Positions 1 to 5,995 of a stretch of DNA of 5,995 nt are shown in pieces; the first letter of the stretch is position 1, and each line of letters starts with the position of its first letter. Location of the stretch: the NCBI GenBank assembly GCA_010027825.1, contig RGUK01000100.1, forward strand, positions 1 through 5,995. Reading direction: 5' to 3'. The notes beneath the pieces are model-generated. The model had not been told where the DNA came from. It did no database searches and worked only from the letters and a program-made list of their open reading frames with translations. A program made the position numbers and the translations under genes. The stretch comes from a bacterium. Its GTDB lineage: Bacteria > Dependentiae > Babeliae > Babeliales > RVW-14.

Positions 1-130
1 CCAGAGCGGCTGATTTTTTCTCATCATTTTGCTCCAAGCCGACAACGGTCAGCCCTGCGCGGTGCAGACGCTGCGCGATGGCAAATCCCATCCGCCCTAA
101 ACCAACCACCCCTACAGTTATGTTTTCCAT
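1..130 (-). CDS. gnd: 6-phosphogluconate dehydrogenase, N-terminal fragment cut by the window edge
   Basis: The first 43 codons are visible. The protein begins MENITVGVVGLGRMGFAIAQ, a beta-alpha-beta Rossmann start with the dinucleotide-binding motif GLGRMG at residues 10-15. The GLGRMG form, as opposed to GxAVMG, is typical of the shorter NAD-preferring class of 6-phosphogluconate dehydrogenases (YqeC/GntZ-like). These oxidatively decarboxylate 6-phosphogluconate to ribulose-5-phosphate in the cytoplasm. The ATG at 130 lies inside the end of zwf (overlap 118-130) and has only a weak GA-rich stretch before it, so translation is probably coupled to zwf. The position directly after zwf supports the assignment over other members of the beta-hydroxyacid dehydrogenase family, which share this N-terminus. 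The catalytic residues lie outside the window, so the substrate is inferred from context. Confidence 0.8.
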   Translation of the reverse strand, partial: MENITVGVVGLGRMGFAIAQRLHRAGLTVVGLEQNDEKKSAAL

Positions 131-1511
131 ACAATCTTTCGCTCAGGATCTAACGTGGCAAGCGCATCCGGCCCCGCGCTACCACGGGAGTATGCATGCA
201 ACTCTTTTGGTTTGTTGCTCAACTGCTGGATAATGCTCCAGGAATAATCAATCTCATCCGCTCGCACAAAGGCACATTGATCGCCCTTAATGACGTCAGC
301 CAGAAGCACTTCGTAGGCCGCCGGTGTGTTTGGACCAAAAAGGGCTTTGTGTGAAAAAGACATGGCAACCGGAATCACCTCGTTAAAAACCCCTGGTTTT
401 TTAACGTTGAGCGTCAAGTGCATACCCTCATTGGGTTGAATGTCGATGGTTAAGTAGTTTGTGTCCGTGGGGCAGACATCGAGCAAGCACTTCACCTTTT
501 TAAACTTTATATGCACAGCGGCCGCGGTCTTGTCGAGGTATTTGCCTGTTTTCACATAAAATGCACGGAAAGTTTAAGCGCAACAAAGGTGTCTGTCGTC
601 GACTGTGGGTTAATCCCTGGCTCTTGCAAATAGCCCTGATACTGGCCGAACACAGCGTTATCGATGGTGACGCGCGCCAGCACTGCTGCTTTAGCATCGC
701 GCAAATCATCGGCAGTGAAATGCTTGGGATCTTCCATCGCCACCAATGACAAAACCTGCAAGACGTGGTTTTGCACCATGTCTTTGAGCATGCCATACGC
801 ATCAAAGAAAGCGCTGCGCCCCTCTATCCCTATTGCCTCACTAATGACAATCTGGACTGAGTCGATATGCTCACGGTTCCAAAGGGGTTCAAAAATGAGG
901 TTAGTGAAGCGCGCTAAGGCAATGTTACCAACCAGCTCTTTGCCAAGCCAATGGTCAATTCTAAAGACCTGTTGCTCATCAAAAACCTGCGCAATCGCTT
1001 CATTAATTTCACGCGCCGATGCCAGGCTGTCGCCAAAGGGTTTTTCATACACCACGCGCTGCCAGCCGATGCCCTGCCGAGTAGATTGCTTACGAACAAT
1101 GCTATGGGCCGCCAATTGCCGGGTAATGGTAATGAAGTGGTGAGGCATAGTTGCCAGGTAAAATAGACGATTTTGTCCAGTGCTGTGTTTGCGCTCTACC
1201 GACTCAATAAGACCATGCAGCGCGCCATAGGCAATTTGATCATTGAAATCCATGCATTGATAGTAAGAAGCATCTTGCATCTGCTGCCAAATGCCCTCGT
1301 CAGCCTCTGGAATAAAAGCGCGCGCCTGCGCAAAGACCTGAGCCATGGTAGTAGGATCGAGCGAAACCCCAATGATGGCAAAATGTGCCAACTTCTTGGA
1401 GGCTACCAGTTTGTAAATTGCTGGAATAAGCTTACGCTTCGTTAAATCGCCCGTGGCACCCAGAATAATAAAAGTACACGCAGATTGGTTATCAGCAACT
1501 GAAAGAGCCAC
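118..1511 (-). pseudogene. zwf: Glucose-6-phosphate dehydrogenase, disrupted by a short frameshifting deletion
   Basis: Zwf oxidises glucose-6-phosphate to 6-phosphogluconolactone, the entry step of the oxidative pentose phosphate pathway. The N-terminal part (1511 to 552, 319 codons) shows the NADP-binding GATGDL at residues 18-23, YEKPFG at 155-160, the substrate site RIDHWLGKE at 184-192 (usually RIDHYLGKE) and IGIEGR near 228-232. It then reads VALKLSVHFM and stops at TGA 552-554. The C-terminal part continues in another frame from about 561 to TAA 118-120 as FYVKTGKYL and includes the family's GxxGP-like end. Between the two, the conserved DNxRWxGVP stretch is absent. Compared with E. 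coli Zwf, about 25 bases are missing, which shifts the frame. The repaired product would be about 473 residues, near the usual 490. The start is GTG 1511, seven bases after AGGGGG. gnd follows with an overlap. The product is probably inactive as written. Confidence 0.85.
558..566 (-). other. Junction of the apparent 25-base deletion in zwf
   Basis: On the coding strand the bases run CTT TCC GTG CAT TTT ATG TGA. Family members have an ordinary stretch coding DNxRWxGVP between the Val codon (564-566) and the Phe-Tyr of FYVKTGK. Only two unassigned bases (CA) remain here, and no frame of the local sequence encodes the missing Trp-rich segment. A single net loss of 25 bases explains both the missing residues and the frame change. 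The alternative is an in-frame 24-base loss plus one missing T in the T4 run at 558-561. The exact breakpoint cannot be fixed without a close relative. Confidence 0.6.
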
Positions 1512-1518
1512 AACTTTA

Positions 1519-1524
1519 CCCCCT
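1519..1524 (-). promoter_or_regulatory. Shine-Dalgarno site of zwf
   Basis: AGGGGG lies seven bases before GTG 1511. It decides in favour of that GTG as the zwf start: no ATG lies in frame before the conserved FIILGATGDL segment. Confidence 0.7.
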
Positions 1525-1566
1525 GATTGAACAGCAGTGCAACAGAAAAACTAAGCGTTGGATCAC

Positions 1567-1594
1567 ATTCTACCTAGGGATGCAAAATAAGCAA
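1567..1594 (-). promoter_or_regulatory. Candidate sigma-70-type promoter of zwf-gnd
   Basis: In the 83-base gap after the HAD gene, TTGCTT (1589-1594) is separated by 16 bases from TAGAAT (1567-1572). The -10 box matches TATAAT at five of six positions; the -35 box matches only TTG. Start of transcription would fall near 1560, leaving a leader of about 50 bases before GTG 1511. The same layout precedes the HAD gene. This is pattern matching only. No clear hairpin terminator was seen in the gap. Confidence 0.35.
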
Positions 1595-2302
1595 TTAGAG
1601 CAACCCAAATGCTGCCAAGGCGCTTTCTACAGCCTTATCATCGTCATATAATAAGCCTTGCAGGCCGCATTTTTTTGCTGCTTCTATATTGTGCGCAGAA
1701 TCATCCAAAAAGAAGCACTCTGCTGCTTTCAATCCAAAAGTGGTTAATAGATGATGAAATATTGCTGGCTCAGGCTTTACCAGCCGTACTTCATGGGAAA
1801 AGACCGCTCCATCAAAAAGCTCCAGAAAGCCAGGAAGCGCTTTAACCACCTCATGTCCAGGCTTAGCCATGTTAGAAAGGATATACAAACGATAGCCCCT
1901 AGCTTTAAGCCGCTTGGCTAGCGCAAAAGCGCCTGGACGCAACACATGTAACGCGGGCATATGACGAATAAAATGCGCCACATCAGCTGAATTAAATTGT
2001 CCCTGCAAGGCATTGGCAACCCCATCCGCATCAAGGGTGCCACGGTCCATTTCACGCCATGCTTGCGTGTGACACATCGGAATCAGCTCGTATGGGCGAG
2101 CCTGGCGGTCAGCAAAAATAGTGTCTATATAATCGCGGGGATTAAAGTGAATGAGCACCCCACCCAAGTCAAAAACAATGTTTTTTATCGCTGTCTCCGC
2201 TTGCCCCGCCACTGGATAAGCGGAAGTACCGGCGGTCAGATTTGCCTGTGTCATGCCGCATGTTCCTAGCATCAACCACATGATTATCGTTTTCAAGCTC
2301 AT
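1595..2302 (-). CDS. HAD-superfamily (subfamily IA) phosphatase with an N-terminal export signal
   Basis: From ATG 2302 this is a 235-residue protein with all four HAD motifs: FDLGGVL with the nucleophile D45, ILSN with S143, KPEP with K176 and FFLDDS with D200/D201. The DLGGVL form, and the general layout, resemble YihX (alpha-D-glucose-1-phosphate phosphatase) and other HAD-IA variant 3 enzymes, which hydrolyse small phosphate esters; the substrate here is unknown. Ahead of the catalytic domain sit about 38 extra residues, beginning MSLKTIIMWLMLGTCGMTQA. This is a basic start, a hydrophobic core and a likely signal-peptidase site after TQA (20), or a poor lipobox around C15. Most family members start directly at the first beta strand and are cytoplasmic, so this one is probably periplasmic or membrane-bound. 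A GTG at 2323 gives seven more residues; I prefer the ATG because GGGG stands just before it, although the spacing is short. The frame is intact between two broken genes. Confidence 0.8.
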   Translation of the reverse strand: MSLKTIIMWLMLGTCGMTQANLTAGTSAYPVAGQAETAIKNIVFDLGGVLIHFNPRDYIDTIFADRQARPYELIPMCHTQAWREMDRGTLDADGVANALQGQFNSADVAHFIRHMPALHVLRPGAFALAKRLKARGYRLYILSNMAKPGHEVVKALPGFLELFDGAVFSHEVRLVKPEPAIFHHLLTTFGLKAAECFFLDDSAHNIEAAKKCGLQGLLYDDDKAVESALAAFGLL

Positions 2303-2346
2303 ATTCCCCAAGCGATCTATCACTTTCTATAACATCTGCCGCCATC

Positions 2347-2375
2347 ATCCTATCTTTTTTCGGCCGCTAAAGCAA
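2347..2375 (-). promoter_or_regulatory. Candidate sigma-70-type promoter of the HAD gene
   Basis: Just after the recD2 stop codon, TTGCTT (2370-2375) is followed after 17 bases by TAGGAT (2347-2352). The -10 box matches the consensus at four of six positions, and the -35 box is identical to the one proposed before zwf. Transcription would begin near 2340, so either GTG 2323 or ATG 2302 could be used. It suggests the HAD gene can be transcribed apart from recD2. The evidence is weak. Confidence 0.3.
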
Positions 2376-2384
2376 AGTCGGCGC

Positions 2385-4567
2385 TCAGCGAGCTTCCAGA
2401 TCGGTGGTCAGATACTGCTTGAGGAAGGTGATACGCTCGGCACCCTTAGCATTTTTGATGCCCATGGCGATAGCGCGCGGCTGACCGATGAGAACGCAAT
2501 ATTGCTTTGCACGCGTCACAGCAGTGTAAATCAGGTTGCGCTGAAGCAAGATGAAATGCTGCATGAAAATAGGAATAATTACCACTTTGAATTCAGAACC
2601 CTGGCTCTTGTGAATAGAGATAGCATAGGCAAGCACGAGCTCATTCAGCTCAGCAACGTCATATTCATGTTCCCGATCGCCAAAAGCAACAAGCAACTTT
2701 TGTTCGGCCTTGTCCACACCGACAACTTTGCCCATATCGCCATTGAAGACAAACTTTTCATAGTTATTCCGGATTTGCATGACACGGTCACCAACACGGA
2801 AAATAGTGCTGAAGTGGGTTATTTCGTGGACGGGATCTGTCGGCGGGTTGAGAATTGCTTGCAGTTCTTGATTAATCCGCTGCGTCCCCACAATGCCACG
2901 ATTCATGGGCAAGAGCACGACGGTCTCATCAGGCGGAATGTGTAGTTTGGGTAACCGCTGCTGATAAAATGTTTTAAGGAGAGGAACAATATTTTCTGGC
3001 GCATCCTCTTTGACAAACACAAAGTCTTTTTTAGATCCTGGCTGCGCCTGTTGAGGAAAATCACCGTGGTTGATGCGGTGAGCATTAACCACAATCATGC
3101 TGTCTTCAGCCTGGCGGAAAATTTGCGTGAGACGAACTACTGAGACTACACCTGAATCAATGATGTCATGCAACACGTTACCTGCGCCAACCGAGGGTAA
3201 TTGATCAACATCCCCAATGAGCACAAGCGACGCATGCCACGGCAACGCTTTGAGGACCGCATGCATCAAAAAAACATCAATCATGGAAGCTTCGTCGATG
3301 ATAAGAATATCAAGCTCCAAGGCATTCTGCTCATTACGCGCAAAGCCAGCTCCCCCTTGCCCAAATTCTAGCAAGCGGTGCAGGGTCTCGGTGTGTTTCC
3401 CCGTGCTTTCAAACATACGCTTAGCCGCACGGCCGGTAGGCGCTGCCAGCTTAAAGCGCACGCGTTCCTGCTCAAGCAACTGGATGAGGCATTTAACCAA
3501 CGTGGTCTTCCCTGTCCCCGGTCCACCAGTGATAACAGAAACCTTGTTCTGGAATGCAGAAAGCACGCCGCGTTGCTGGTCATCATTCAGTGCAAGAGAT
3601 CCACTGCCAGCACGAAGTCTGGCATACACTCCCTGTACATCCACATGCAGCAGCCTGCTTGGGTACTCCTTCAAACGTAAAATACGCTGAGCGATGCCCC
3701 GTTCTGAATGATAATACTGTGGCAAGGTGATGAAATGTTCATTTTGATAGGAAAGAAGCTTTATTTTGTCAGCTGTATAAAGCTCATGCAGTGCTTGCTT
3801 AAGCAAATCAGCATGCTGGTCATCAAGCTCCAAAAGTTCGCAGGCCTTTTTCTTAAGCTCAGGAACTTTTGCATACAAATGCCCGCCTTCTGTTGCTTGA
3901 GCAATAACGTGCAACGCGCCAGCCTTGACGCGTGGCATGGAATATCGCTCCAAACCGAGCTTAAGGGCGATTTGGTCGGCAATCTTGAAACCTATGCCCC
4001 ATATATCATCGACCAGGCGGTACGGGTTTTCTTGCATCTTTTCCACGGAAGCATTGCCATAAGCCTTGTAGATCTTAGCGGCGTACGCGGGAGAGACGTC
4101 CTTGGATCGCAAAAAAGCATAACGCGCGCTACCTCTTTTTGCTCTTGCCAGGCTTGAACAATAGCCTCCAGTCGCTTAGGGCCTACCCCCTCTACACGCA
4201 AGAGGCGCTCCGGATCTTTATCGATAACATCCAAAGTGCGATCGCCAAACGCGTTTACTAAGCGCTCGGCAAAAGACGGGCCTATCCCCCGGATAAGCCC
4301 TGAAGACAAATATTTTAGAACCCCGTCACGGGTGGTTGGCAAATGAGCAACACATTCAACCGCTTCCAGCTGCTTACCAAACTTTGGGTGCATACCCCAG
4401 GTGCCTTTGACCACGACCTGCGAACCCTGGTGCAACTGACCGGTCATCCCTTTAATAATAATCGTTTCATGCGCATTCACCTTAAGGGCAAATACGGTAA
4501 AACCAGTATCCGGGCTTTTAAAAATGACGCGCTCAATAGTTCCTGTAAGCTCTGTCAATCCATCCAT
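2385..4567 (-). CDS. recD2: RecD2-type ATP-dependent DNA helicase, interrupted by a one-base frameshift
   Basis: RecD2 is the RecBC-independent superfamily 1B 5'-3' DNA helicase involved in DNA repair and replication-fork processing. The first frame (4567 to about 4112) has the N-terminal OB-like domain and helix-hairpin-helix repeats (RGIGPSFAERL, VEGVGPKRLEAI). The second frame (to TGA 2385-2387) opens with a further hairpin region (IWGIGFKIAD), then the motor. Numbered on the joined 727-residue product, the motor shows Walker A GGPGTGKTT 348-356, DEAS 425-428, GDVDQLPSVGAG 452-463, HKSQGSEF 653-660 and YTAVTRAK 681-688. The length suits the family (about 715-800). The join needs one extra T in the T6 run at 4111-4116, giving VMLFLRSKDVSP; as written, the first frame drifts into a nonsense tail ending at 3992. 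Nothing else looks damaged. The gene starts 12 bases after the secreted-protein gene. The 575-codon second frame could begin at TTG 4112 but would lack the N-terminal domains. Confidence 0.88.
4111..4116 (-). other. Frameshift site in recD2 (T6 run)
   Basis: The coding strand reads ATGCTTTTTTGCGATCC. With six Ts the frame continues L-F-C-D-P and the homology ends. With seven Ts it reads M-L-F-L-R-S-K-D and joins both halves of the helicase without loss of residues. Such a run is prone to replication slippage, polymerase slippage during transcription, and sequencing error. Confidence 0.7.
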
Positions 4568-4579
4568 AACGCTGGTTTA

Positions 4580-5188
4580 TTACCGCCCTTGCTTAGCTTT
4601 TTGAATCAGCTCTTGCTTCTTGGCAGCAATAATGTTCTTAGTACCCTCAGGCAAGCTATTCTCAAGATCACCGAAGAATTTAATAAAATCGGAGCAGAAA
4701 GACTGCAATTGCGCCTTGGTGGTAACATTCTTATTCAGGAACTCAGTACAGCTACCTTGCGCCGCCAACATTTGCCAAACCGGGCTAGAGGCGCAGTGAA
4801 CAGCCCCAAAACTTTCGAGCAGCAGCGGTTCCATGGTAGGACGCATCATGCTTGCATTGCCACCCAGAAAAGTCTGCACTGGGGTCAAGACGCGGGCAAG
4901 CCTATCTGCAATAACAGGAGCCTTGTCTTCCAGTTGTGGCATTTCATGCATGATTTTCATCGCCTGGATGCGCGCTTTGTGAATTGAAAGCATCACGGTA
5001 GGGTTTTCATTGAAGAACGCAGCAATCATTCTTATGTTTTCATGCTGCAGCTGCATCGCTTTTTGTTTTGCACCCTGATGGGCATGCCCATGCACAGGCT
5101 CTTCTGCATGACTACTATGCATGGCAAAACTAGCAACCATCGACAAACTAACAACTACACGCATAGTTTTATTAGAACACATCATCAT
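4580..5188 (-). CDS. Small secreted protein of unknown function
   Basis: I do not recognise the family. The 202-residue product has a clear signal peptide: a short polar start with R10, a hydrophobic core VVVSLSMVASFAM at about 11-23, and probable cleavage after SSHA (28). The mature protein begins with a His-rich stretch (HGHAHQG, 33-39). It is then mostly helical, amphipathic and Met-rich, with three cysteines (C132, C147, C165) in the second half and a Lys/Gln-rich end. Three mature cysteines allow one disulfide and one free thiol. The start is fixed by AGGAGA at 5195-5200, six bases before ATG ATG ATG at 5188; M9 (5164) is an alternative. The frame is open without a stop further upstream to 5413 and beyond, but that part belongs to the barrel gene. 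The gene lies between an outer-membrane protein and recD2 with short gaps, so it is probably cotranscribed with them. Its location is probably periplasmic or extracellular. Confidence 0.75.
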   Translation of the reverse strand: MMMCSNKTMRVVVSLSMVASFAMHSSHAEEPVHGHAHQGAKQKAMQLQHENIRMIAAFFNENPTVMLSIHKARIQAMKIMHEMPQLEDKAPVIADRLARVLTPVQTFLGGNASMMRPTMEPLLLESFGAVHCASSPVWQMLAAQGSCTEFLNKNVTTKAQLQSFCSDFIKFFGDLENSLPEGTKNIIAAKKQELIQKAKQGR

Positions 5189-5194
5189 GATTAA

Positions 5195-5200
5195 TCTCCT
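5195..5200 (-). promoter_or_regulatory. Shine-Dalgarno site of the secreted-protein gene
   Basis: AGGAGA lies six bases before the first of three consecutive ATG codons (5188). It separates this gene from the upstream barrel reading frame, which runs into it in the same frame without a stop. Confidence 0.8.
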
Positions 5201-5223
5201 AAACAATAGGCAAGCGCCAGCAG

Positions 5224-5995
5224 CTAGAACGTGATTGCGCATTTCAAATAAGCAGACCACCTGGCCAATCCGCTTGCTTGATACAGTAACATCACCGCCA
5301 TACCCAATGCCGATATCAGAGCGGCCACTTTTAGTATGGTATAACGTTTCTGAAAAAAGTTTATGTTGATACACACTTGGAGCTTGCGCAATTTCAGCTA
5401 CCAGATCACGCAAGTCGACACTTGCATTATGAATCCGCTTGATCCACTCCTCGCGTTGAGCATAAAAATCGTACCCCCAAGCACTGCGCCAGCGCTTGTT
5501 CCAATCAACAGTAATGCCATATCAGCCGCCGTTTGCGTCGGACGAAAAATGAAAGAGCGTCCCTCTTCGTTTTGTAGGAAAATATCGTACGAAGCACGAA
5601 TCCACAGCTGAGCAAAATTATGAAACAAGCCAATCTTTTGCTCTGCATAACAACCCAACCCGAAATGCCCACCGTTACCTAGGCGAGGGGTAAGCAGATA
5701 ATCACGCACCGCACGCAATGATGCTAGCGCCTTTTCCTTCAGTTCATCATTGTTGTTAGGGTTAAACGAAACTTGCGCGATCCCACGAGCCATCTTGTCC
5801 GATTGCGTCAACCGACTGGTTGGCACTATAACCTCAAACCCCAAATCATTCTGAAAACTAGTCATATTGAGCGTATTAAGGCCAACCTTCAGGCGCGTGT
5901 CACCAAGACCCGCACGTACCTCGTAGAGTTCTTTTTCTTCTCTGACATTTTGAATACGTTTATCAAACTAATAATAATAGATGGGTATTAAGTAA
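5224..5995 (-). pseudogene. Outer-membrane beta-barrel protein, C-terminal part, with multiple frame lesions; continues beyond the window
   Basis: I do not recognise the family, but the joined reading is strongly barrel-like. It shows alternating polar/hydrophobic strands separated by turns, for example GHFGLGCYAEQKIGLF (5623-5667), AQLWIRASYDIFLQ (5572-5613), WRSAWGYDFYAQ (about 5456-5491) and IGIGYGGDVTVS (about 5282-5317). It ends in RWSAYLKCAITF and TAG 5224-5226; a terminal Phe is the usual signal for BAM-dependent insertion into the outer membrane. The reading needs one base added near 5519-5523 (QTAAD to YGITVDWNKRW) and one removed near 5263 (SSKRIG to RWSAYLK). A TAG at 5968-5970 interrupts the same frame. 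No normal start codon lies between it and an ATG at 5865, so the coding sequence probably began outside the window. About 247 residues lie after the TAG. It probably heads the transcript shared with the secreted protein. Confidence 0.6.

Noticed and set aside
2360..2386. A possible terminator hairpin after recD2 (GCCG/CGGC arms).
   Set aside because: The stem is only four base pairs with a 12-base loop, and on the transcribed strand an A run, not a T run, follows.
2253..2945. A 230-codon plus-strand frame opposite recD2 and the HAD start.
   Set aside because: It is antisense to conserved helicase motifs, has no recognisable domain and no ribosome binding site that stands out.
4343..4987. A 214-codon plus-strand frame opposite the recD2 start and the secreted protein.
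   Set aside because: It spans the boundary of two supported minus-strand genes and shows no protein-like features.
5227..5343. A second apparent membrane helix (VAALISALGMAVMLLY) in the frame that ends at TAG 5224.
   Set aside because: The competing frame gives SDIGIGYGGDVTVSSKRIG with more typical codons, and it joins the C-terminal strand after removal of one base.
4580..5413. A 277-codon frame starting at TTG 5413 that would fuse barrel sequence to the secreted protein.
   Set aside because: A strong Shine-Dalgarno site and a signal peptide at 5188 mark an independent start; the open frame upstream follows from the lesion near 5263.
5462..5524. A hydrophobic stretch (MALLLIGTSAGAVLGG) that looks like a membrane helix in a 155-codon frame ending at 5398.
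   Set aside because: It is read in the wrong frame. The other frame gives YGITVDWNKRWRSAWGYDFYAQ, which continues the beta-barrel pattern.

Overview
All credible genes in this window lie on the minus strand, so it reads right to left from 5995 to 1. The order is: an outer-membrane beta-barrel gene (broken, and running off the right edge), a small secreted protein, a RecD2-type helicase (one-base frameshift), a HAD phosphatase with an export signal, zwf (glucose-6-phosphate dehydrogenase, frameshifted by a short deletion), and the first 43 codons of gnd (6-phosphogluconate dehydrogenase), cut by the left edge. A beta-barrel ending in Phe and several Sec-type signal peptides point to a Gram-negative (diderm) bacterium. 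RecD2, the exported HAD protein, unrecognised envelope proteins and several broken genes would fit a host-associated lineage such as Candidatus Dependentiae, Legionella-like or Chlamydia-like bacteria. That placement is only an inference: no marker gene here fixes the taxonomy.

Region 5995-4580 carries envelope genes. Read through small frame repairs, the first is the C-terminal part of a beta-barrel protein. It is followed 35 bases later, behind a strong Shine-Dalgarno site, by a 202-residue secreted protein with three cysteines in its mature part. The helicase starts 12 bases after that, so these three genes probably share a transcript. Region 2384-1512 holds the HAD gene, with short gaps on either side. 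A promoter-like TTGCTT - 16/17 bases - TAGRAT element sits before both the HAD gene and zwf. Region 1511-1 is a zwf-gnd operon for the oxidative pentose phosphate pathway (glucose-6-phosphate to ribulose-5-phosphate plus reduced cofactor), with a 13-base overlap between the genes.

The most striking property is the density of reading-frame lesions. zwf has lost about 25 bases, including the near-universal DNxRWxGVP segment. recD2 lacks one base in a T run. The barrel gene has one missing base, one extra base and an in-frame TAG. gnd (as far as seen), the HAD gene and the secreted protein are open. The pattern fits either genome decay or uncorrected indel errors in a draft assembly; the zwf deletion is the hardest to blame on sequencing. 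I see no rRNA, tRNA, CRISPR array, insertion sequence or clear terminator, and no convincing new defence or mobile system.
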